This document shows, one piece after another, positions 37,636 to 45,336 of a stretch of 64,000 nucleotides of DNA; position 1 is the first letter of the stretch, and each line of letters opens with the position of its first letter. Where the stretch lies: the NCBI GenBank assembly GCA_947503935.1, contig CANNFR010000013.1:50723-114722 (forward strand). Direction: 5' to 3'. The notes beneath the pieces are model-generated. The model was not told the origin of the DNA. It made no database searches and saw nothing but the letters and a program-made list of their open reading frames with translations. The position numbers were made by a program, and so were the translations under genes. Source of the DNA: an uncultured Paracoccaceae bacterium (GTDB lineage Bacteria; Pseudomonadota; Alphaproteobacteria; Rhodobacterales; Rhodobacteraceae).

Positions 37636-38508
37636 GTGAGCGGACCGGTCGCCGCCTCTCTCGGCCCCGACCGGTTGCATTTGCAGCACGGCCCCATCGA
37701 CCTGATCATCGGGGCGGAAGGTGCCGGTGAGGCCCGAGACATAGCGTTTCGGGCGGCCGCGCGGCAGTTTTCGACGATTCTTGGCGGACTTGCGGAAGAC
37801 CTCCCTGCGCACCGAAAGCGCATTTCACCAGAAACACCCGACCCGTCCGACCCCGTCGCCTGGCGGATGTATCGCGCAACGCGCGCCTTCTCGGCGGATC
37901 AGTTCATCACGCCCATGGCCGCTGTGGCCGGTGCTGTGGCCGATACCGTTCTGGATGCCATGACGGCCAGCGCCCCGCTTGACCGCGCCTTCGTCAACAA
38001 TGGCGGGGATATCGCGTTGCATCTTCGGCCGGGCCGCCGGTTTGACGTGGCGCTCGCCGGCCTTGACGCGGCCGGTCTGGGCCAGCTTCGGGTTACGGCG
38101 GACAGCGCCGTGCGCGGCATCGCGACAAGCGGCAGCGGCGGGCGCAGCCTGTCCTTCGGCATCGCCGACAGTGTCACCGTCCTGGCCCACGACGCCGCCA
38201 CGGCCGATGCGGCGGCCACGCTGATTGCCAATGCGGTGGACCTGCCGGATCATCCGGGCATCGAACGCAGGCCCGCCTGCAATCTTTACCCCGACAGCGA
38301 TCTGGGGGCGCGCGCGGTGGTCACCAGGGTGCCGGAGCTCTCGGCGCGTGAATGCAGGGCTGCGCTTGCCGCCGGGGCGGCGCAGGCCCGCAAGATGCTT
38401 GCGGCCAAGCTGATCACCGGTGCGGCCTTGTTCCTGCAGGGCGAGGCGTTGCTGGTGGGCCAGGCGGACGTCCAGAGAATTCCGGGAGAGCAGTATCACC
38501 ATGTCTGA
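37636..38508 (+). CDS. UPF0280 (ApbE-superfamily) protein
   Basis: The 290-residue protein fits the UPF0280 family, distant relatives of the flavin transferase ApbE: AVAGAVADTVLDAM, the NNGGDIALHL motif and GIATSGSGGRSLSFGIADSVTVLAHDAATADAAATLIANAV all mirror the ApbE order (NxGGD, then GIATSG and D/T-rich Mg site; quoted in pieces: GIATSGSGGRS, ADSVTVLAHDAATADAA). The start is GTG 37636 with AGAAGGA upstream. Immediate neighbours are the reductase-like gene (4-bp gap) and the first DUF1185 gene (8-bp overlap). It may attach flavin to the reductase; this is inference. Confidence 0.85.
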   Translation: MSGPVAASLGPDRLHLQHGPIDLIIGAEGAGEARDIAFRAAARQFSTILGGLAEDLPAHRKRISPETPDPSDPVAWRMYRATRAFSADQFITPMAAVAGAVADTVLDAMTASAPLDRAFVNNGGDIALHLRPGRRFDVALAGLDAAGLGQLRVTADSAVRGIATSGSGGRSLSFGIADSVTVLAHDAATADAAATLIANAVDLPDHPGIERRPACNLYPDSDLGARAVVTRVPELSARECRAALAAGAAQARKMLAAKLITGAALFLQGEALLVGQADVQRIPGEQYHHV

Positions 38509-39082
38509 ATTGCGCGTTCGTCAGCGGCTGACCACCGTCGAAGAAATCTTTCACGAAGGCGGGCCGGTGGCCGATCAGCCCCTCAAGCGCGGCGCTGCCA
38601 TGGCCGTTGTCGCGAACCCCTTTGCCGGGCGCTTCGAGCCCGAGATCCAGTGGTTCATGGATGATCTGCGGCCCCTCGGCCTCGACATGGCCCGGCAACT
38701 TGCCGAGGCCTTGGGCGGGGCGGAGCGGATCGAGGGCTACGGCAAAGCCGCGATCATCGGCGCCGCCGGTGAACTGGAGCATGGCGCGCTTTGGCATGCC
38801 CCCGGCGGCTATGCGATGCGCGAGGTGCTGTCGGGCACCAAGGCGATCGTTCCGTCGTCAAAGAAGGTCGGCGCGGTCGGCACCCGGATCGATGTACCGA
38901 TCACCCATATCAACGCCTCTTACGTGCGCAGCCATTTCGATTCGATGGAAGTGGGGCTGAACGGCGCGCCACGGGCCGACGAGATGGCGGTGATCCTGGT
39001 CATGACGACCGGCCCGCGCATCCACAACCGGGCGGGAGGGCTAGGCGCAAATGAAATCAAGGGAGAGGATGGCCTGAGATGA
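38501..39082 (+). CDS. DUF1185 ('amino acid synthesis') family protein, copy 1
   Basis: The 193-residue protein belongs to PF06684/DUF1185: NPFAGRF, EGYGKAAIIGAAGELEHGA, VPSSKK and ASYVRSHFDSMEVG...APRADE are the shared blocks. The one solved structure I recall (from Bordetella) has a chorismate-mutase-like fold, the fold also tripled in cyanuric acid hydrolase/barbiturase. Function is unproven. It overlaps the UPF0280 gene by 8 bp and its own paralogue by 4 bp, so the pair is made together in the N-heterocycle operon. A role in ring opening or in handling a cyclic amide is my inference. Confidence 0.88.
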   Translation: MSELRVRQRLTTVEEIFHEGGPVADQPLKRGAAMAVVANPFAGRFEPEIQWFMDDLRPLGLDMARQLAEALGGAERIEGYGKAAIIGAAGELEHGALWHAPGGYAMREVLSGTKAIVPSSKKVGAVGTRIDVPITHINASYVRSHFDSMEVGLNGAPRADEMAVILVMTTGPRIHNRAGGLGANEIKGEDGLR

Positions 39083-39663
39083 CCGCGAAAATCCGCAAGA
39101 TCGCCACCTGGGTGGAAGAGACGCATCTTGAAATGGGCCAGCAGATCGCCCCCGCGACGCGCAAGGCCGTCGCCGCCGCGGTGATCGAGAACCCTTTCGC
39201 GGGCCGCTATGTCGAAGACCTGACGCCCCTGATCGAGATCGGCGCCGCGTTGGGCGACCTTCTGGGCCGGCGCGCGGTTCAGGCGCTGGGCGTCTCACCG
39301 CAGGAGATCGAGAGCTACGGCAAGGCCGCGATGGTGGGAGAGAACGGAGAACTGGAACATGCCGCGGCCCTTCTGCACCCCAAGATGGGCGCGCCCCTCA
39401 GGGCGGCGGTGGAAAAGGGCGCGGCCCTCGTGCCCTCGTCGAAAAAGCGCGGCGGGCCGGGCCAGGACCTCGATATCCCGCTTGGTCACAAGGATGCCGC
39501 TTATGTCCGTTCGCATTTCGACGGGGTCGAGATCCGCCTCAACGACGCGCCACGCGCGGATGAGATCCTGGTGGCCATCGCGGTGACCGATAGCGGCCGG
39601 CCCCTGCCGCGAGTCGGTGGGCTGACGCATGGCGATGCCGAAGGCAAAGACGGCCTGCGATGA
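39079..39663 (+). CDS. DUF1185 family protein, copy 2
   Basis: This 194-residue paralogue of the preceding gene repeats every main block: ENPFAGRYVEDL, ESYGKAAMVGENGELEHAA, VPSSKKRGGPG and AAYVRSHFDGVEIRLNDAPRADE. The two proteins share the motif order but differ in the N-terminal 30 residues and in the loop after SSKK, as expected for hetero-oligomer partners with divided roles. ATGA overlap with copy 1 ensures balanced synthesis. It is the last gene of the operon. Confidence 0.88.
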   Translation: MTAKIRKIATWVEETHLEMGQQIAPATRKAVAAAVIENPFAGRYVEDLTPLIEIGAALGDLLGRRAVQALGVSPQEIESYGKAAMVGENGELEHAAALLHPKMGAPLRAAVEKGAALVPSSKKRGGPGQDLDIPLGHKDAAYVRSHFDGVEIRLNDAPRADEILVAIAVTDSGRPLPRVGGLTHGDAEGKDGLR

Positions 39664-40074
39664 CCCGAGAGGGTGCAGCCATCACCGCATTCGGCGCCAG
39701 AACCCGTCTAGCCTCGTCCAAAACCACGCCGTCCCGGGCTTGACCCGGGACCTCCTCCGGCTTGGGTCGAGGGGAGCGCAACAGGCAAAAGGGGGTCGTT
39801 TGCGGGAGGGGGCGAAGCGAACCCCGAAGCAATATATCAAACCGCCCCCATTGAACCACTTTAGGTTATAACCCTCAAAGTCATCGATTTATCTTGGCTA
39901 GAAACTTTTCCGTTCAGACAACTGTTTTATTGGAACAGAAGTTGTGAGCAGACATTCGTTGCCCGCCATGCGAACTTACACATCGCGGGACAAAGCACTA
40001 TTTCGCTGCGGCTGCGCCAATGACGGCTTTGAGTAAACTGGTCTAGAGGCTGTCCTTAACTGCGCATCGCCCGG
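39664..40074. other. 411-bp gap with a CCCGGG palindrome and an AT-rich tail
   Basis: The left part holds a strong inverted repeat at 39731-39751 (arms GTCCCGGG/CCCGGGAC around CTTGA), a type of palindrome common in alphaproteobacterial gaps; it could also help end the operon. From about 39830 the sequence is AT-richer, with an ACAACT/AGTTGT inverted repeat (about 39918-39945) and GAGCAGACATTCGTT at 39946-39960, which resembles 41463-41477. No gene was seen. Confidence 0.5.
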
Positions 40075-40491
40075 TTAACGTAATGCTACCGCCAAGTCCT
40101 TTAGCGTTGTACCCTCAATGGACTGCTGAAACGTGACTTCGGCACGCTTTAGGCCTTCGCTGATGGCACCTGCGAGCCCAATCTCTATCGCGCAATGTGG
40201 TGGATTTTCATCACCGCCCTTGTTGCCGACATAGAGCCTTTCATCCAAAGCGCGATAAACATCGGCAACTGAAATCGCATCTGGGGCTTTGGCCAGCTTC
40301 CAACCGCCAGACTTGCCTCTTTCTGAAGTGACGAGGCCAGCGCACCTCAGTTGTCCAAGCGTCCTTCGTATCACGACTGGGTTTGTCGCAGCAAAGGCTG
40401 CCATTTGCTCTGACGTGAATGGCTCGTCCGGCTTCACCGCCATATGCCCGAGCACATGCAGCGCAATTGAGAGCTTGCTATTTCTCTTCAT
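40075..40491 (-). CDS. Rrf2-family transcriptional regulator
   Basis: The 138-residue protein starts MKRNSKLSIALHVLGHMA, the usual start of this Rrf2 subgroup, with a winged helix (TNPVVIRRTLGQLRCAGLVTSERG) and the wing SGGWKLA. Only one Cys is in the C-terminal part (PHCAIE), so an iron-sulfur cluster as in IscR is unlikely; a redox thiol switch is possible. ATG 40491 directly abuts a perfect palindrome and has no ribosome site, so the mRNA may be leaderless. It diverges from a thioredoxin-reductase-like gene, its probable target. Confidence 0.88.
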   Translation of the reverse strand: MKRNSKLSIALHVLGHMAVKPDEPFTSEQMAAFAATNPVVIRRTLGQLRCAGLVTSERGKSGGWKLAKAPDAISVADVYRALDERLYVGNKGGDENPPHCAIEIGLAGAISEGLKRAEVTFQQSIEGTTLKDLAVALR

Positions 40492-40508
40492 GTAACTATC
40501 ATAGTTAC
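40492..40508. promoter_or_regulatory. Perfect 17-bp palindrome, probable Rrf2 operator
   Basis: GTAACTATCATAGTTAC is perfectly symmetric and touches the start codon of the Rrf2 gene. On the minus strand it contains TATGAT, a good -10 box, so the repressor could shut off its own promoter and the divergent oxidoreductase. Confidence 0.75.
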
Positions 40509-40536
40509 GATATAGAGATTTGGAAAGGCTGGATAC

Positions 40537-41460
40537 ATGGATCACGTGGACGTTGTTGTTATCGGGGGTAGCTTTGCAGGGATGTCGGCCGCTTTGCAAC
40601 TTGGTCGTGCCCGCCAGTCGGTAAGGGTGTTCGACACGCGACAGCCGAGAAACCGCTTTGCGGCGACGGCACATGGGTTTCTCGGACATGACGGGCGGAC
40701 ACCTGCGGAAATTAGGGATTTGGGCCGCGCGAACCTTGCCAATTATCCGACTGTCGAAGTCCTGCAATCGCGCGTTTCATCCGTAGAGCGAGACGCCGAC
40801 GGATTCCTCGTTCAGCCTGAAGGCAGCGCATCAATCAAGGCAAGCCGCCTGATATTGGCCTATGGCCTGCGCGACGAACTTCCCGCGCTCGATGGGTTAG
40901 CAGAGGCATGGGGGCGCAATGTCATGCAGTGCCCATATTGCCATGGATACGAGGTCCGCGACCGAAAATTGGGCGTGCTCTATACGTCAGAAGCGTCTTT
41001 GCATCAGGCCAAGATTATTCCGGATTGGAGCGCCGATGTGACTTTGTTCACGAACGGCCAAGCGATTGATCCCGCCGCCCTTGCCACGGTCAAAGACAGG
41101 GGTGTTAAGGTCATCGATGAGACTGTCATTGGGCTCGATCTTGAGGACGGCTGGATGAGAAAGGTTAAGACGCGAGATGGCAGCCATGCTCTTGATGGTT
41201 TGTTCCTTATCACCAAGACCCATCAGTCTTCGGACCTTGCAAGCCAATTGGGCTGTGCGTTCGAAGACGGGCCATTCGGTCCATACATTCGAGTGGACAA
41301 CCTTCAGGAAACGAGCATTGCCGGTGTATTCGCCGCTGGGGATATCGCGCGGCCGATACATCAGTCGGTCTGGGCGGCTGCAGACGGATCAGCGGCAGGC
41401 GCTTTCTGCCATCAGTCACTACTGAACCATCGCAATCCCTATCAGAAGACCGTCGCGTAG
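40537..41460 (+). CDS. Thioredoxin-reductase-like FAD/NAD(P)H oxidoreductase
   Basis: The 307-residue flavoprotein has an N-terminal FAD motif (VVIGGSFAGMSAALQLGRA), a redox pair in MQCPYCHGYE (about residues 130-139) and the C-terminal FAD motif GVFAAGDIARP. The CPYC pair differs from the CATC/CAVC of true thioredoxin reductases, and the NADPH motif (GxGxxA) is weak, so it is a TrxR-like enzyme of unknown partner. Base composition is lower in G+C than average. A divergent Rrf2 gene shares its 45-bp control region. Confidence 0.9.
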   Translation: MDHVDVVVIGGSFAGMSAALQLGRARQSVRVFDTRQPRNRFAATAHGFLGHDGRTPAEIRDLGRANLANYPTVEVLQSRVSSVERDADGFLVQPEGSASIKASRLILAYGLRDELPALDGLAEAWGRNVMQCPYCHGYEVRDRKLGVLYTSEASLHQAKIIPDWSADVTLFTNGQAIDPAALATVKDRGVKVIDETVIGLDLEDGWMRKVKTRDGSHALDGLFLITKTHQSSDLASQLGCAFEDGPFGPYIRVDNLQETSIAGVFAAGDIARPIHQSVWAAADGSAAGAFCHQSLLNHRNPYQKTVA

Positions 41461-41603
41461 ACGAGCGGACATTCATTCCCTCCGCAGCATCCCGAAAAAT
41501 GGGCTCGCTCCCGTTATTCGCCGCGATGGGGACGAACGGCTGTTAATCCGACCGAGGCTTAGAGTGCCACTTCGCACCCTCCCGCGAACGGCTCCGAAAT
41601 GCT

Positions 41604-42377
41604 TTACTCAACGGTGATTATCGTTGCAGCCCTGACAGGGACGCCATCCGCAGCGACATAGGCCATATGCGTGTTGGTGTTCAGCGAAACCATGACTTGG
41701 TGAGTACCTGATGGCAGCTCCCCGATCGTCGCGCTTTCGCCATAGAGACGCTGCAGCTTGAGGCCATTGAGATAGAGGTGGCCGTGCCCATGGCCGGGGG
41801 TATGGACCGGTTCGGGCGTCTCGGGGTCGAAGGTAAAGTGGGCCGTGGCGATCCGCACCTTCCAGGTGCCGTCTTCGGAAGGCTCCACCTGCATCGTGAT
41901 CTCGGGCGCAGCGCCCTCGTAGAGCGTCATGTGCATCGCATGGTTCATGTGCATGTCGTGCATGCCCACCTCTGCCGACACCGCGGCGCGGGTTGAAACG
42001 GTGCCGGAGCGTTCGAACTCCAGCGCAATCGGCAAGAGGCGCCCCTCGTCCAGCGCACCGTCAAAGCCGGACAGCACGGCGTAGACACCGTCAGATGACA
42101 GCATCACGGTGCTCTGCGCGGGGATCGGGAAAGGGCCGGCATCGGCAAGCCCCGCAAACCGCGCGTCGGTGGCATCGGGCGACGACACGGCCAGCAACCT
42201 GTCCGGCACCTCGCCGCCCGCAATCTCAAGGGAAAGCCGTGCCATGCCGGGCGCAGTGTCCATCGGCTCCAACCGCGCCATCGTGACCGTGACCGGCGCC
42301 GCACGGCCAAGCAGCATCCATGCCGCGAAGGTGCCAAATGCAACGGTGACAAGTAGAAAGGCAGTCCTGACCGACAT
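41604..42377 (-). CDS. Exported His/Met-rich protein, possible copper-binding protein
   Basis: The 257-residue protein has one N-terminal signal-anchor, then a beta-rich domain loosely like PCu(A)C copper chaperones (PIPAQSTVMLSSDGVYAVLSG), a His/Met cluster HDMHMNHAMHM (about residue 150) and HTPGHGHGHLYLNG near the C-terminal domain. These clusters point to Cu(I)/Cu(II) or another soft metal in the periplasm. It diverges with a 59-bp gap from a polytopic membrane protein gene. Family assignment is tentative; the canonical PCu(A)C metal motif is not clear. Confidence 0.6.
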   Translation of the reverse strand: MSVRTAFLLVTVAFGTFAAWMLLGRAAPVTVTMARLEPMDTAPGMARLSLEIAGGEVPDRLLAVSSPDATDARFAGLADAGPFPIPAQSTVMLSSDGVYAVLSGFDGALDEGRLLPIALEFERSGTVSTRAAVSAEVGMHDMHMNHAMHMTLYEGAAPEITMQVEPSEDGTWKVRIATAHFTFDPETPEPVHTPGHGHGHLYLNGLKLQRLYGESATIGELPSGTHQVMVSLNTNTHMAYVAADGVPVRAATIITVE

Positions 42378-42436
42378 ATTGCTCTCGCCCACAGAAAATC
42401 GCTTGTACACTATCGAAGAGAGTTGGAAGAGACACA

Positions 42437-43849
42437 ATGCTCCAGTTGCCACCGACATGGGCCATTCTTGCTGCCGCACCCCTTCTGCCCATGATTTTGG
42501 CACTGCCCGCAGCGGCCCATGTCTCGGAACAATCCTTCGTTCTTCTGCTGCCGACCGGGCATTACATCACCTCGGGTGTCATTGCGGTGCTGGCGTCGAT
42601 CCTGCTGATTTCCGCGACGCCGGCGCGGGTGGTCGAGGCCCTCTTCCGGCCGCTTCCGCTTGGCCTGCCGACATTGCCCGATTGGGTGCGGACAGCGATC
42701 AGCACAATATCGGCAATCGGGTTGCTGATGCTGCTTTACATAGGCTGGTCGGGCCCGCGCGATCCGCTGGTCAATCTGCTTCCGCTGGTCATCTGGGTCG
42801 GGTTCTGGATCGGGCTCTTTTCGCTGATCGGGCTGGTCGGAAATCTCTGGGCCTATCTCAACCCCTGGATCGGGCCCTATGCGCTGCTGCGCGGCCGCTT
42901 GGGTCAACCCCCCGCTTTGCCAGAGAGCTTGGGCACATGGCCTGCGTTGGCCGTCTTCGTCCTTTTCTTCGGCTTCTACATGGCGGACCCCGCGCCCAGC
43001 GATCCCGACCGGCTTGCAGTCGTGGTGGCGACCTATGCAGGGCTGACGCTTTGCGGCGTGCTGATCTTCGGCCCGACCTGGCTGCAGCGATGCGAGGCTT
43101 TCACAGTTCTCTTTGACCTGATCGCCAGAACGTCCCCCTTCGGGGCCACGCGTGCAGATCATCTGGGCTTTCCGGGCTGGGCCCTTTTCAAGGATGCGCC
43201 CGTCAGGCTGTCCACTGCGATCTTCGCCGTCTTCGTCCTGGCCGCGGGCAGTTTCGACGGGCTGAAAGAGACGTTCTGGTGGTTCGCCCGCCTCGGGATC
43301 AATCCGCTGGAACATCCGGGCCGAACCGCGCTGGTGGGGTCGACGTTGATCGGCCTGTCTGTGTCGTTTCTCGCGCTGTTGCTGGCCCTTGCGGTGGTCC
43401 TATGGGCGGGCCGGGCGATTGCCTGCATGGGCGAGGCGCAGCCAAAGCCGGCGCTGCGGCGTCTGTTTTGCTGGTTCGCGCCGACATTGCTGCCAATTGC
43501 CCTAGGATATCACATCTCGCATTTTCTGGTGACCTTCATGATCGACGGCCAATACCTGCTTGCCGCGATCGGGGACCCTTTCGCCCGAGGCGACAATTTC
43601 CTGAACCTCGCCGATATCCGCGTAACGACCGGCTTTCTGACCTCGATGGGGTCGGTGCGCGTGATCTGGCTGACGCAGGCTGGCGTTGTCGTCGTCAGTC
43701 ACATCCTGGCGGTCCTGGTCTCGCATCGCATCGCGTTGCATGTGTTCGAGACACCCCGCCGCGCCGCGCTTAGCCAGATCCCGCTTGGCGCGTTCATGAT
43801 CCTCTACACCCTGTTCGGTCTCTGGCTGCTTGCATCGCCGCGCGCCTGA
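42437..43849 (+). CDS. Polytopic inner membrane protein of unknown function
   Basis: The 470-residue protein has a signal-like N-terminus ending AAAHVSEQSF and about 11 hydrophobic helices. Conserved-looking polar residues in helices include GYHISHFLVTF and NPWIGPY. No transport or enzyme signature was recognised. The divergent neighbour is a His/Met-rich exported protein, and His/Met in the present protein's helices would fit metal or haem handling, which is a guess. The short gap suggests both genes share one control region. Confidence 0.65.
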   Translation: MLQLPPTWAILAAAPLLPMILALPAAAHVSEQSFVLLLPTGHYITSGVIAVLASILLISATPARVVEALFRPLPLGLPTLPDWVRTAISTISAIGLLMLLYIGWSGPRDPLVNLLPLVIWVGFWIGLFSLIGLVGNLWAYLNPWIGPYALLRGRLGQPPALPESLGTWPALAVFVLFFGFYMADPAPSDPDRLAVVVATYAGLTLCGVLIFGPTWLQRCEAFTVLFDLIARTSPFGATRADHLGFPGWALFKDAPVRLSTAIFAVFVLAAGSFDGLKETFWWFARLGINPLEHPGRTALVGSTLIGLSVSFLALLLALAVVLWAGRAIACMGEAQPKPALRRLFCWFAPTLLPIALGYHISHFLVTFMIDGQYLLAAIGDPFARGDNFLNLADIRVTTGFLTSMGSVRVIWLTQAGVVVVSHILAVLVSHRIALHVFETPRRAALSQIPLGAFMILYTLFGLWLLASPRA

Positions 43850-43883
43850 AGACAGCCGCCACGCGACCGCGACACAGGCCATG

Positions 43884-43906
43884 TTGTCTGCTAAGCAAGC
43901 AGACAA
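43884..43906. promoter_or_regulatory. Inverted repeat upstream of the branched-chain-type ABC operon
   Basis: TTGTCTGCT and AGCAGACAA form a perfect 9-bp stem with a 5-base loop. The half-site recurs inverted at 43961-43969 (TTAGCAGAC), 45 bp upstream of the binding-protein start. It could end the membrane-protein transcript or bind a regulator of the transporter. Confidence 0.5.
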
Positions 43907-44013
43907 GCCGGGCGGCGCCACTTTCAGGCCCGCATTTTCAAGAAAAAGCTAGACAGGTCATTAGCAGACTAACAAACTGGACGCAGACTTCTTCAGGGAA
44001 AGGGAGCGTAACA

Positions 44014-45306
44014 ATGTCCAACAGGGTATCGAAATCGACGATCACGCGCCGCACCGCGCTTAAAACGCTCGCCGGGTCCACCGGCGCCGGTCTTTTGCTA
44101 CCCGGCCTTGCCGGCGGGGCCTTCGCGCAGGAAAGCGGGCCGATCAAGCTGGGGTTTCAGGTGCACCGCACCGGCATCGGCTCGGCCTATGGCCGCTGGT
44201 ATGAGCGGGTCGCGACGGCGGCAATTGCGCGCATCAACGACATGGGCGGTATCAATGGCCGCCAGGTTGAGATGATTGCCGAGGATGACGGCACCGATCC
44301 GCGCCGCGGCGCCGAGGTGGTTGAGCGTTTCGCCAACCTGCACAACGTCGATGCGGTGTTCGGCCCGCTCTTTTCGCATGTGGTCATCGGGGCGGCACCC
44401 CGTGCGGGCGAGCTGAAGATGCCTTATTTCGTGGTGTCCGAGGGCCATCACGTCGCCAGTGGTGCGCTGAACCGCTACACTTTGCAGCCGGGGATCACGG
44501 ATGTGAAATCCCAGGTGATTTCGATGGCGCCCTATGTGGCCGAGAATGTCGGCAAGAAGGTCACGATGATCTTTCCCGACTTCGCCTTCGGCCACGACCA
44601 CCGCGATTTCTTCACCGACGCGATCGCCGCGCAAGGCGGCGAGGTGATCCAGCAGATCGCCGTGCCGCCGACCGAGACCACCTTCACCCGCTACTTCCCC
44701 AGCATCCCGCGCGAGACCGAGGTGGTCTATCACGTCATGGTGGGCCCCGGTGTTCTGACCTTCGTGCGCGAGATGGGCGAATTCTTCGGCGGCCAGGGTC
44801 CCGCGCTTTTCGGGTTCATCGACAGTCTGGAGGCCGTCGATATTGCCAGCCCGGGCCTGGAATTCCTGGAGGATTCCTATTTTTGGGAGGGGATGCCGCG
44901 CTATGCGCAGCCCGACCAGACCCCGCATGAGGCCGCCTATCGCGCGGCCGTCGGAGTGGACGAAAACGGCGCCTCAATCGATGATCCGCGCGACGTCTCA
45001 ACCTATGCGCATATGTTCGGCGTGTGGGAGACGCTGGCGGTGATGAAGGCCGGCATGGAAGCGGCCGGTTATCAGGGCCCCGACGACCGGCAATCGCTGA
45101 TCGAAGCGGTCGAGGCAATGTCCGACATGCCGCTGTCAGACGATCATCCGCAGGGCGACAAGGTCTTCAACGGCCGCACCCACCAGGTCTTCGGCAAGCA
45201 GAGCATCAGCCGCGTTCAGGACGGCAAGTTGGTCCGCGTGCATCAGACCTCGATCGAGGACACGCTCTACGAAGATGAGGTCGATTACACGGCGCAATCC
45301 TTCTGA
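44014..45306 (+). CDS. Periplasmic substrate-binding protein, branched-chain/amide ABC type
   Basis: The 430-residue protein starts with a Tat-type signal (ITRRTALKTLAGS followed by a hydrophobic run ending AFAQ), so it is probably exported folded. The body is a type I periplasmic binding fold (Peripla_BP_6): INDMGGINGRQVEMIAEDDGTDP is the classic first strand-loop region. The family includes binders of branched-chain amino acids, urea, short amides and aromatic acids. It leads a complete HAAT operon. The ligand is unknown; supply of the N-heterocycle for the 30661-39663 cluster is possible but the genes are 4 kb away. Confidence 0.9.
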   Translation: MSNRVSKSTITRRTALKTLAGSTGAGLLLPGLAGGAFAQESGPIKLGFQVHRTGIGSAYGRWYERVATAAIARINDMGGINGRQVEMIAEDDGTDPRRGAEVVERFANLHNVDAVFGPLFSHVVIGAAPRAGELKMPYFVVSEGHHVASGALNRYTLQPGITDVKSQVISMAPYVAENVGKKVTMIFPDFAFGHDHRDFFTDAIAAQGGEVIQQIAVPPTETTFTRYFPSIPRETEVVYHVMVGPGVLTFVREMGEFFGGQGPALFGFIDSLEAVDIASPGLEFLEDSYFWEGMPRYAQPDQTPHEAAYRAAVGVDENGASIDDPRDVSTYAHMFGVWETLAVMKAGMEAAGYQGPDDRQSLIEAVEAMSDMPLSDDHPQGDKVFNGRTHQVFGKQSISRVQDGKLVRVHQTSIEDTLYEDEVDYTAQSF

Positions 45307-45336
45307 ACCGTCGCGACGCATAGATCGGGAACGCCC

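Noticed and set aside
44041..44140. Reading the ABC binding protein signal as Sec type only
   Set aside because: The RR pair followed by ALK and a mild hydrophobic run ending in AFAQ fits Tat better, although Sec export cannot be excluded without a test.
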